DNA of 64,000 bases, taken from positions 15,642,501-15,706,500 of the forward strand of contig OX335641.1 in assembly GCA_946894095.1 (NCBI GenBank), given 5' to 3'. The DNA comes from Incurvaria masculella (taxonomy: Eukaryota; Arthropoda; Insecta; Lepidoptera; Incurvariidae). Below the pieces are notes generated by a model, which did no database searches, had not been told where the DNA came from, and worked only from the letters and a program-made list of their open reading frames with translations. How positions within the stretch are numbered: the first letter of the stretch is position 1; every line of letters begins with the position of its first letter. Shown here piece by piece: positions 11,560-22,500 of this stretch. A program made the translations under genes and the position numbers.

Positions 11560-11766
11560 TTCCTTATTCAATCATGCCACATCGGCTCAACCGATTTTGA
11601 TCAAATTTTGTGAGTGGATACATTGTCTAGTCTGTTCGTAAAGTATTGTCGAATAGCTTTTTGGAGCAGCCCTTTGGGTTGCTATTTATCCAGCATATAA
11701 TTCAGACCGACATCAGTCCAAAACGACATTGACCCAAGCCGAGCCGGGTACCTCAGCTAGTTGATT
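11560..11766 (+). mobile_element. Helitron-like 3' fragment ending CTAG-T
   Basis: Contains ACATCGGCTCAACCGATTTT and ATCAAATTTTGTGAG, phrases I associate with arthropod non-autonomous Helitrons, and stops at GAGCCGGGTACCTCAGCTAGT. CTAG followed by T fits a Helitron terminus but no 5' end was identified. A related end is at about 2262-2292. Confidence 0.35.
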
Positions 11767-11814
11767 ATAAATCTTCATGAATAGGTCTGATGACTAACCT
11801 TTTTAAGATGTTTT

Positions 11815-12010
11815 TATCGTCAAGTAATCCACCTCCAAAATTATTTTATAAAACGCGCGAAAAATTCGAACTAACCAAACACAAATGCCATTGGTCTTCA
11901 GAAATCTAGTTCTATTAAATAAAGCTGTTTTGAGTATGATTTTGGATCTCTGACAAGAAATATGCGCATGATTTTCTTTTCACGTTTGTATGGAGAGTTG
12001 AGCAGGAAGG
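11815..12010 (+). repeat. Dispersed repeat family D, fragment
   Basis: Core landmarks AATCCACCTCCAAAATTATT, AAAACGCGCGAAAAATTCGA and TTTTGGATCTCTGACAAG in the family order. Confidence 0.6.
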
Positions 12011-12879
12011 CCCACCATAATTTCATTTATTATCACTAATTGTACTTGTTATACTCGTACTATAATTCTAGGTTAACACCTACCTTTTAAAAAACGATTG
12101 TCGTTCCAACAAACTCCTAAGTTTAGCAAATACATTAAAAACAAACCCAACATACCATCTCCATTCTGCACATTCCTGATTGGACCTATTGCTTAGTTTC
12201 GTCCAGCAATTCTGGTTTTAAAATACGGTCAAATGTCAGCCCCTGCTTGTTTTCATCACGATTTATTGTTTCTCTCATACAAAATAAAGACACCTAAGAA
12301 GAAGCCTGAAATTATATTTCAGAGAAATTTTAAAATAATTGACATGTCTAAACTATCGGAGGATGCTTCATTACTGTCAACTGGGAGGTGATTAAGGACA
12401 TTGAAAGTATTGACGAAAAAGTTGAAAAGTTAAACTGCTTAGTACTAGAGCTATATGATGTGGATGCCCCAATGAAAAGAATGAAGCTCAAACAGTTACC
12501 CTCGCCCTGAATCACGAAAAGAATTCGTCGAGAAATGGCCGAAAGGGATAATTCTAAAGCGATCCATAACATCGATCCATCGCCGGATAACTGGAATGAA
12601 TATAAGCATTTGCGTAATCGGTTAAACCAGAGTTGTCCTAAGACCTTATAACTAAGAAACCAAACACTATTTTATTAACCGACTTTGAAAAAAAGGTGGT
12701 TCAGAATTCGTCGGAATCTATTTTTTTTCTCTTTGTTTTTTATGTATGTTCACCGCTTACTCGAAGACCCCTGAACCGATTTGGAAAATTATTTTTTTGT
12801 TTCTTTTTCTAGTTGGTCCCATTTTTTTTTTAACAAAATGTGTTCAGTAGTTTGGTACTTAAATACAACAAACATCGAA

Positions 12880-13370
12880 TTTCTTAAGCCCGCGGACCCA
12901 GAAATGTGATTTTTTAGTTACAGTAGCTTTCTTTTAGGGTGAGATTGCTTAGTATGAGAGTTTTTTCTTATTCTACTGTGGTATTCAAGGGGGGTAAAAG
13001 AGGGCAAATTGTACACATTTCTATCTCTAGAGCTGTTGAACCCAGAAATGTCAGAGTAGGTTTTGTTTTAGATGGGAATGCTTCCGAAGAAAATATTTTT
13101 GGAAATTCGACTTTTAGGGGGGTAAAACAGGTCAAAATGAACACATTTAGGCGAAAACCACTCATGTTGAGATCTCCGAAACCAATTATCCTAGAAACTT
13201 AAAATTTTCAGTGACTTCTATTTACGACGAAAAGGCTCGCTCACAACGGATTTTACAAAATTCAACTGTTAAGGGGATAAACGAGGCCGATATGTATACA
13301 TTTTGATACAACACTTACGCAAGAAACAGACTCTCCGGAACGATGGAAGGATGAGCAATTTAGAAGCTCA
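12880..13370 (+). repeat. Diverged tandem units related to 6630-7180
   Basis: Recurrent GAACCCAGAAATGTCA / CCTAGAAACTTAAAATTTTC phrases with GGGGTAAAA blocks, spaced roughly 110-140 bp. Only moderately conserved. Confidence 0.5.
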
Positions 13371-13404
13371 AAGGTTCCGGACATTAGTTGTTTTGCTTTG
13401 TTAG

Positions 13405-13505
13405 GGTTTCGTACCTAAAGGGTACCAACGGAACCCTATTACTAAGCTTCCGCCATCCGTCCGTCCGTCCGTCTGTCACAGCGCTCTATCTCGTGAACTC
13501 ATGAA
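13405..13505 (+). repeat. TCCG-family repeat, 5' fragment
   Basis: AGGGTTTCGTACCTAAAGGG, CGGAACCCTATTACTAAGC and a short (TCCG)n tract, ending after CTCTATCTCGTGAACTC. Confidence 0.7.
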
Positions 13506-13745
13506 CTCATAAATCTAGATAGGCACCGGTCTACCTTTCGTTATATATGAGATTCTCAATGGTTTCATTTCTGCTAAAGCTCGTTCATTGTAGGGTTTAG
13601 TAACAGTTTAGAGGGTTTGCATGGGATAGTGAGATGCGCATGATCTTCTTTCCACTTTGTATGTGAAGTTGAGCAGGATGTCTCGCCACCTTAAGTCAAA
13701 AAGTTACGCCACCACTAAAAAGCAAAAAATTAAATATTTTTAAAT

Positions 13746-14830
13746 AAAAAAAGGGCCGCCTTCAAAAAAACCGGAACTAAAAAGCAAAAAATAATTGGTT
13801 GCTTTTAATTAAGGTACGACAAGCTAACTAATTATGTACAATTTCGTAATTTTTAATCATCTTTTGAAGTCGGTGCCTTGGGTAGACGTTCTGTAAGGGC
13901 TGTAAGTAGTTAGATTAATATCACCTATGGCTAAAAAAGAAATATAAGTAGGTAGCTACTTACATTTACCTACTTAAACAAAACACAAAAACAAAAATTA
14001 AATAAACAAACAGGTCGGAAAAACGTATGTAAGTAAGTATTTAGGCAAGTACTTTGTAATTTAAATATGCCTTATACTTAAACTAAATACCTAACACAGT
14101 AAAAACAAAATATCTACAAAAAACCCTACGAACAAACCATTATAAAAACAACGACCACTTATATGATAAATATTTAGGTAGGTGTAGCTTGTACTTTTTA
14201 TTCTACCTAAATACCTACGTAACACAAAACAAAAAAATTACAAATATAAAAAAGAACAGAAAACAATACGTAGCGACTTTGAGGTGTCTGCTCTCAACTA
14301 CGTGTGCGGTTAGTAAGTACATATGTCACCAATTTCGGCAAAAATCGTCTGGTTCATTCAGACAACGATGTCGTAGGAAGCACCAATCCACAGAGCAGCG
14401 TATTAACGTACTCCTTCACCAGTGCGCGCCTTTATAAAGCCGAAAGTACTAATAATCGTTGAAACCCAATTTCAGAACGCTGCGCTGTATCAATATCAGC
14501 TTGCACGTAAACCAACGCTAAGGGCATCTCCAGTTAGACGAGCGGTCGCTTAAAATGCTCTATGGACCAATCATTGCTGACTCAGGTTGTTTACGCTCTC
14601 GTAGACTTCGGGTATGTTCGGCTGAATTTTTGTCTGTTCGGTCAACGGCGTGCAGAGCGAACTCTACCCAAGGCACCGACTTCAAAAGATTATTAAAAAT
14701 TACCAAATTGTACATAACAAGTTAGTATTAATAGCTTGTCGTACATTAATTAAAAGCAACCAATAATTTTTTGCTTTTAATGCAACTTTTAATTTTTAGT
14801 TCCGGATTTTTTGAAGGCGGTCCTTTTTTT
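13746..14830. mobile_element. 1.1-kb element with about 140-170 bp terminal inverted repeats
   Basis: Left arm (to about 13888) runs GGGCCGCCTTCAAAAAAACC ... CTTTTGAAGTCGGTGCCTTG. The right arm (from about 14661) is its inverse, CAAGGCACCGACTTCAAAAG ... TTTTTTGAAGGCGGTCC. The interior shows no coding sequence, so it is a non-autonomous element. Confidence 0.65.
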
Positions 14831-14832
14831 AT

Positions 14833-14945
14833 AATGCCAACGGTCATCAGATAAAGCCGTTTGGAGTAAAATCATGGATCTCTGACAAGAAATATGCGCA
14901 TGATCTTCTTACCACATTTGTATAGGGAGTTGAACGCAGATAAAA
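14833..14945 (+). repeat. Dispersed repeat family D, fragment
   Basis: ATGCCAACGGTCATCAGATAAA, TGGATCTCTGACAAGAAATA and ATGATCTTCTTACCAC, in family order. Confidence 0.5.
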
Positions 14946-15401
14946 AAAAAACATCCTACTGTGCTGTGTTGCCTTAATTAATAAAAAAAAGGGTGTGTAC
15001 ATACATACTTATGTATTTTTTTATATGTAACTGGACATGGATGGCTAATACCAAACTGAGCGGCACGTAAGAAGTAATACTTCTTTCGAGTGAATAATAA
15101 CAGATTTTTATGCATTGCATGAACTGAGTCAAGCTCTTATCTGTTTTCCCAAACGCACCAAAACAAGTATAACTTCAAATCCTTTTTTGCAACACTTACC
15201 GTGTTGACGAAAATACCTCGCTATTAGCTGGAAAATTGTAAATTAAGGGCCGAGTCACTGATTCGGGGCACATGACCATTTTGACGAAAACATCACCGTA
15301 TTGTGATAGAAATAATTTAATTATATAGTGATTATACATCGCGCACACGGCACCGTATGTCCGTTGTGCGCAGCGGATGTGTCAACGTTTGAATGGAAAG
15401 G

Positions 15402-15489
15402 TTGCGCTTGTTTTGAGAGTTTGATTATTCTTAGTTGACAGAATAACTTGCGTGTGCTCTCTCTCAACTCTCAAAATGAGCGCAACCTA
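15402..15489. repeat. Short hairpin, about 88 bp
   Basis: GTTGCGCTTGTTTTGAGAGTT pairs with AACTCTCAAAATGAGCGCAAC at the other end. Confidence 0.65.
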
Positions 15490-16571
15490 CGAGTTCTTTT
15501 GGGTAGTTAAATTATTTACATTCGAGTATTGCTCCATATTTGACAATGTTTCTGAGTGTACAAATATAATCAAACATTACAGCTACTCAGAACAGCAGAT
15601 CTACATTAGCAATTAGTTCTTCTATACAATCAGTACGAGACTTAGATCGAGCGAGGACATGCACATTCCCGCTGTGTCTGCACTACATACACCTAAACCA
15701 TACATAAACATAATGTCCATGTAAAAAAAACATAGTTTGGAGAGTATTTGAAGGTATGTCCACTACATTTTGGTATAGGGACAGGTGATCGAAAAATATA
15801 GAATATCTAACGCACACAATGAAATGGTTTTCATAGTTTTATAATAATGTTTGATTGTTTCATAATTATTTAAAAACATAGAACAAGTGTTTTTTAGTTG
15901 ACATGAAATTTCATTCAAAACTTTATTAAAGATTTAAAAATCAGGAATTAAGGAAAAGATATAGGCATGAGGTTCCATATGATATTTATTATAATGCCTC
16001 ACTTACAGATGCATAGATTTTAATGGTTCTCTCACTGCATATTGTAAAATCTGTGAAAAACTTGCAATAAAAACCATAACTCATGTTTGCTGAAAATTCT
16101 AAAAAATATATTAAACATTTGAATAGTCTATACATACACGTGATGTTGCCAAGTTGAGTAGATTGAGTTACGGCTGGAGCGGAATGCGACGCGGCGGGCT
16201 CACCGGCCGCGGTGCTCGCTCTTACTACAATAACAATTTAAATATGTTCAATTAACTTACGAAATCGTCCGTCCGTGCTGCGGTAAAATTTGATCTGAAA
16301 CTCCTACTCCGTTTTGCTCTGCGGGACTAGACGTATTATTATACCGGCCTGGACGCTAGCGACGCATGCTACTACGGCCTCCATGCATAGTAGCTCGTAA
16401 CCAAAGTAATTCATATATAGATATATATCGTATATTTTATTATTAGTCTCGTCTATACATAGAAAAGTTAACCGGCTCCGCGCCGAAAACTCTGAAAACG
16501 GTGGTGCGGCGTCCCCGGGGGGTGGGGGGCACGCCGATCTCACTACACTAGCGGGGCGGGGCGCCCGCTCA

Positions 16572-17486
16572 CTAGACGAACACCTTGGCGAGCCCGTCGG
16601 CGCCGGCGCTCGCGATGTACGGTCGCAGCGGGTGGAACGCCACGTCGAGGATGCTCTCGTCGAACTTCTTGCGGTGCGCGGTGATCTCCTGCACGCATGT
16701 CTTCGTGTCGAGGTTCCAGAGGCGCACGGAGCAGTCGTGCGAGCCCGACAGCAGGAAGAGCCCGTTGGGGTCGAGCGCGAGCCCCGTCACCGCGTCGAGG
16801 TGGGCGACCATCGCGTGCGCGAGCCGCCCGGACGCGTTGTCCCAGAAGCGGATGTGGCGGTCCTCGTGCGCGCTCACCGTCAGCGGGAGCGTGGGGTGCG
16901 AGCGGACGCGCGACGCGGGGCTCTCGCAGGCGACGCGCAGCGCCGCCTGGCCCGTCTCGAGGTCGTAGAGGACGAGGGCGCCCGCGCGGAAGGCGGCAGC
17001 GGCGCGCGTGCCCGCGTCGGCGAAGTCGGCGCAGGCGGGCGCGCCGTCGCCCTCCGAGCGCAGGGTCGCTAGCAGCGGGCGCGGCGCGCGCGGCGCCCAC
17101 AGCCGCACCGTGCCGTCCGCCGACGACGAGAGCAGGCGGCCGTGCGCCCAGGCGAGCGACCACACGGCGTCCGTGTGCTCGGCGAGGGTGGGCCCGAGCA
17201 CGCCGGGGTCGTAGTCGTCGTAGGGGTCCGCCGTGGCAGGGGGCAGGTTCCACACGCGGATCGTCGAGTCTAAGCCGCCGGAGAAGCACTCCTCGGAGCG
17301 TGCGGCGCCCATCGCGAGGCAGAGCACGGGCGCCGTGTGCCCGCGGAATGTGTAGAGGGGCTCCACATCGAGGCCGGCGGACTTCTTGGCGGGCACGGTG
17401 CGCTGCAAGTTCCACAGCTTGAGCGTGTGGTCCTCGGAGGCGGTGACGAGCGCCGCCTCCGTCGGGTGGAAAGCGAGCGCGCGCAC
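16572..17486 (-). CDS. Cka: Striatin exon 7 (WD40 propeller and C-terminus)
   Basis: Acceptor ttttgcag ends at 17487; stop TAG at 16574-16572. One exon encodes 304 aa covering the WD40 domain: VRALAFHPTEAALVTASEDH, TLKLWNLQRTVPAKKSAGLD, the TFRGHT repeat, DAVWSLAW, TVRLW, SAHEDRHIRFWDN, SGSHDCSVRLWNL and ITAHRKKFDES. It is very GC-rich compared with flanking DNA. Confidence 0.95.
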   Translation of the reverse strand: MRALAFHPTEAALVTASEDHTLKLWNLQRTVPAKKSAGLDVEPLYTFRGHTAPVLCLAMGAARSEECFSGGLDSTIRVWNLPPATADPYDDYDPGVLGPTLAEHTDAVWSLAWAHGRLLSSSADGTVRLWAPRAPRPLLATLRSEGDGAPACADFADAGTRAAAAFRAGALVLYDLETGQAALRVACESPASRVRSHPTLPLTVSAHEDRHIRFWDNASGRLAHAMVAHLDAVTGLALDPNGLFLLSGSHDCSVRLWNLDTKTCVQEITAHRKKFDESILDVAFHPLRPYIASAGADGLAKVFV

Positions 17487-19500
17487 CTGCAAAAGACATG
17501 GCCATTAATGAATGACGAACAATAGATGGTGTACCTGCATGGATACACGTTTACGGCTATGAAAATAGGATGGCGCCACTTTCGTACCTAGCAACTGCTA
17601 CATAGCCAATAGCGCTGTACAAACATTGGATTTATTCATAGATTAATCTTACAATTTTGTTTCAAAATTCTAAAATATACAATTTTGAATCAATACACAC
17701 ATTTTTTGACAACCTATAAAACCAAATTACTTTTTAATAGATTGAAAGCAGTGAGACTGATAGCTGCGCCTTCTCTTGGTGTAAACACTCTTTTTGTTGT
17801 GATCGATTGAATAGAAGTTACCATCTTAGTTAAACGTTTATTGCAATAGAGAGCCGGCTTGCTTAAAACATATTGTATGAAACTTCCGTCACTATGGCGG
17901 TGGGCCACTTACGCCAGTAAGTAATTATTAATCTATGGACAAGGCCTTCACGTTCAGTACAGAAGTTCTGGGAAACCTTTAATATTAGACATCAGCTGAA
18001 CATTAAATTTTTTGAGCATGCGATGATATAAACGAGTGCATGAGTCCATTTATGATAATATGATGACAATAAAGACTTTGTGTGATCTATCAAAAAATCT
18101 GGTAGTTATCTTAAATTTTTCGTTGGTATTTTTTTTAAATGCCTTCGTTTCCTTTCGTTCGGTCCATCATATTTCTTTTCATTTACGTCAGAAAATACAG
18201 TTTATTGCGACTTTTGGTCGTTATTTAGAGTAGCATAGTATGGATAACAAGGTAAACCAACCAAAGTAAACTAATTTCCACGTTTTAGGGAGTTTGACGT
18301 TACATCGAGTGTCTTCATATAGAGTTTACACTGTAATAGGTTATTTATTTGATGAATGAGCAGCCAAAGCTTATTTATCCATACCATCAATGCAAATGTC
18401 CTTTAAGGTTAGTATGGTATTTTCAGATATTTGTATGTTTTAATAGATATTACCGTTATCTCATTAATTTGAGATATATAGCGACATCTACATACAATGC
18501 AGGATCGTAATCAGATTTTGAAAATAGCAATGAAATTAAATTGCAATGCTTCAATGTAGATGCTAATAAATGCTTCAATGTTCAGTTATCAGTTCTGTTC
18601 AGTTATCAGATTGGTTTCAGCGTAAATGTCCATATGGACATTTACTCTGAAACTTATTACTCTTAACCTACCGGAAGTAGTGACAAATTTAAGATCTCAT
18701 TCTGTCATTGACTTCAAACCGTACATTAAAAGGGACGTATGAATTATTTTTCTTTCTAGTGTATTCGTTTGATCGCTCGTGTCTTAGGCTAAGATAAAAA
18801 GTCGTAACCAAAACTAAGACTAACGAAAAGTAGTACTTTGTGACGTCACTTTGACACATTTTGTATGGTTGAAATCTCAAAGTAATGCAAAGTGACGTCA
18901 CAAAGTAGTACTTTCCGTAAGTCTTAGTTTCTGTTATGACTATTTATCTCAGCCTTAGTGGACTTGCGTTCTTGTAACAACTTTCATTCTCTTTCTTGAG
19001 TTGGACAAGTGCATTTCGTCCGAAACCGAGCGGCTCCATAGTTCGGAAACCATGTAAAACTGTAAGTCCCCTTCCCCCACTATGTGGTAGGGTTAATCCC
19101 GCCCGGGGTGGTACCATCGCATTGGATCAAAGGATGGTCGAAATGGCATTGAAAAATTCTCCGTGTTTTCCGTTCAGTTCAACGTAGCCATGCTCATAAA
19201 AGGAAGGTTGTGGCATGGCACGCAATACCTTTGGGAATGCGGTGTGGGTGTGGTATGAGCTGTCCATGTCCAGTTACATAAAAAAAAACGAATTCCCCTG
19301 TAATTGCAAGATTAGTTAGTGTGAGAAGCGAACTGACCCCATCGAAGTGCGAGCGCAGCGTGTACTTGGCGTTCCACGTCTTGCGGAACGAGTCCTTGCC
19401 GGCGGCGCCGCCCTCGTAACTCTCCGGCTCGTTGCTAACCGTGAGCTGCGCCAGCTCGCCCAGCGCCAGCGGCTCCTCCTCGCCGCCGTCGCGACCTCCT

Positions 19501-19538
<38 letters not shown>

Positions 19539-22500
19539 CCCACCGCCGCAGCCGCCCGCGCCCGCTTTCACTGCATGGGCCAGGGCAAAGGGTCAATATG
19601 AGCTAATTTTCTTTAACACCGTTGTGATTCGAAACACGATGAAACGAAAAGGCCACACTAAAAAGAGACAAGCACATACATCTATAGCAGAGGTTCTCAA
19701 ACTACATCCATAGGATTCAGCCTGCCAGAGAATGTGATAGAATACATTACACACTCCGCTTGTCCTTGAAAATGCGTCGAACCGCCCTCGGCATGTTGCT
19801 TGCAAAATCTGGCTGTAGTTTAAACCTAACTAGCCAGACCGTGGTCTCAAAGTTTCACACTGCACACATGTATTTTTAGCGTTCCGCACCCCAAGATTTC
19901 CCAACGGAACCCTATTACTAAGCCTCGGCTGTATGTTTGTCCATTGGTCTTTCACAGGTCTGTATTTCAGGAACCGTAATAGGTAGACAGCTGAAATTTT
20001 TACAGAGTGTGTATTTATATTGCCGCTATAACGACAAAAAGTTAAAATAAAAAACAAATAAAAATAAAATGGGGCCATGCAAGAAACATGATTTCTTTGG
20101 GCAAAATCTTGTAAATCGTATGGAGCTCTGTGTGTGCGAGCCCGACTCGCACTTGGCCAGTTTTATTACAGTTTTTTAAAAAGAAATAGATGATGGAACC
20201 ACAGAGCTAGCATGCGCGCCGCGCGCTTGCAAGACGAACAGAGTGTGGGAGTGAGAAGTAAACTAAAGTATCACTACCGCAAGTTAAAGGGAGGTGGAAG
20301 ATACCTACCCGATGAGATGACTTTTTGAATCGGTGGGGTACACAGTGTCCCAGCACATTATATGGGAAATGCGTTTTTGAACATTCTGTAATATTTCTCG
20401 AATTTTCCCTAAAAAGGCATGTGTTTAAGCCATGGTGACCTGTGCATTCAATAATTATTATGGGCGTAATAACCCTGACAAATATTTTTTTTCTGGTAAA
20501 TAGAGGTGACCATTGTCTACCATATTTGTTGTGAAATTTGAAACAAAACTTCAGATCATTGTTTTTAAACATTTTATGGCAATTTAAAATTGATTTTGGG
20601 CAAAATAAGGAATTTTAGTACATTTTGACGGATGAGAACAAAATGGTTTTAACTATTTTGGTCTCATCTGTCAATTAACTCTGTGTGTCTTTACATTCTA
20701 AGTATATGCTTGGAACACTGAAGAAATTGTTCGCAAAAAGCAAAGGCAACCCACACACTAAGTGGGTCGCTATGCGAATTTTAGGAAGAAGGGAGCAGTA
20801 GGAAATCTTTCACATTATGTGCACAGGAAAAATTGTAAATCGCCAATATATATTTTTCATAAAAAACAAAGTTTAACCAAAGTTATTCGGGCTGTCAAGT
20901 GATGCAGCAGACAATACTCGTAGTTAATGTCAAAGACCATGTGTTCACTCACTTCACCTCTTTCTTTCTTGTGTGGGATCAAAATATAGATCTTCCTTGA
21001 GAATGCTGGTCAATTCGTGATTTGGAAAATGCATAAAACGTACACTCTCTACTCTACCAGGTTAAACCTGCCTGGGTTCTACCATCTTATTCTAAGTGGA
21101 AATGAAAACTGTCAATGTTTTCAATTTAGTTCATATGTAGTAGCCGTATTCAAATAAAAGGAAGGAAGCATCCTAAAGCTTAGAGGTAAAGCTTAGAGGT
21201 AAAGCTTAGAGGTAAAGCTTAGAGGTAAAAGCACGAGACCACGGGTTGAGCCTCGGGATACCCTTTTTCTTTTATTACTTCATCGTGCATTATATAGTAA
21301 ATAAACTAACATTGTTGACTTATTCTTGTTGATTAAAACGAATATTGTATTATAACTGAACTTTTAATGTTCAGTTTGTGGACGGCCAGCCTCCACACTC
21401 AAAACATGATATATAAATACAACAAAGTAGCGTCCTATAGGCATATGAAAGTAGCGTCGCGATGCCGCTTAGCGACAAGTAAAAATAATACTTTTGTTTT
21501 ACGCACATCTGACTAAACATAAAATCAAGGTCATCGCAGGCTGAGGGGCGTAGAGGGGGCGGAGGTATGACCCTGAGCGATCGCGCAGGTACAACGTTCG
21601 AAAGTACTCGAATAATGCTCTGCTTAGCGACAGGTAAATAATAATAAAATAATAAGAACACGACTCACGCGCCCAAGGCCAACGCCGGGCGAGGGGTGGA
21701 GAGCGGGTCGAGAGGGGAGCCGGGAGGAAAGATGAGCGGGGGAGAGGGGAGAGTGCGCATGACCACTCGAAAAATGGCGGGATTCCAAGGGAGGGGCGAG
21801 GGGGATCAGAGCCTAGAACAGAAAAGGCGCGCGCGTCCCTCGTCAGTCGGTGGCGAGCGAGTCTCTGGGGCAGTATGCCTCTATTCAGGGCTTACGGCAC
21901 GTAGGTTGAATACGCGGAAGTGTTTTACTAAGGAATTTGCACCTGCAAAGTCTTTTCCCTCGTTTAGATTTTGTTTGGGGACATTGAAACGAGTCATTGA
22001 GTTTGAGAAAGTAGCAAAAGTGCAAATTTAGGAACGAGATGAGTTAGCTAAATAATCTATGTTTTCTTGCAGAGTAGGTAGATTTGCAAACAGCTTTTGT
22101 TAAAATAGAGTGAAAGAATGGACGGCACTGGACCTTGGTAAGTCTGTACATATTTTTGGGGACCAGAAACGGTAGCAAACTGCGAGGAGGAGCCCCGTGT
22201 GGGTGAGGTGACGGCATATGTATTGATTGTATATCGAAGTTCGCGCGGCCTGTTAGATGTGCAAGCGCATTGGATGAAGGATTAGATATGAGGATGTACT
22301 GCATTTTGAATAACGAATAGTATGGAAGGAGATTTTATAAAGTACTAGGTAAAGTTTTAAGTGGAATAAAATCTCAGGTTACAGTGGGGAGGGTTCTTTT
22401 GTGCTCAGATAATTTGTGCTATATTTAGAAAGGACCTCGCGTGTGTAATGATGGTTCGTCGACTCGGACGAGGGTTACAGGCCGTGGTTTTACGTGGAAT

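Larger units (their letters stand above)
6122..16160. other. Intergenic region between lipase and striatin (10 kb)
   Basis: No convincing coding sequence on either strand. Open frames here are short and lack codon bias or motifs. The region is a mosaic of repeats listed separately: diverged tandem units, family D, a full 5S-derived SINE, a Helitron-like end, a TCCG fragment, a 1.1-kb inverted-repeat element and small hairpin MITEs. 7240-8060 and 15490-16160 show nothing I can name. Confidence 0.6.
17487..19337 (-). other. Cka: Striatin intron 6 (1.85 kb)
   Basis: Contains a 24-bp perfect palindrome (18622-18645), a hairpin MITE (18783-18958) and a 5'-truncated SINE (19015-19290). No coding sequence is seen. 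Confidence 0.75.

Noticed and set aside
16585..17422. Long + strand open frames opposite the striatin WD40 exon
   Set aside because: They arise from the GC-rich coding sequence of the - strand gene. Their products are low-complexity Arg/Ala/Gly text with no motif.
21696..22031. 111-codon frame present in both LTRs (also at 31497-31832)
   Set aside because: It is duplicated only because the LTR is. It has no domain, and a frame of this length is expected by chance in 3.4 kb of G-rich DNA.
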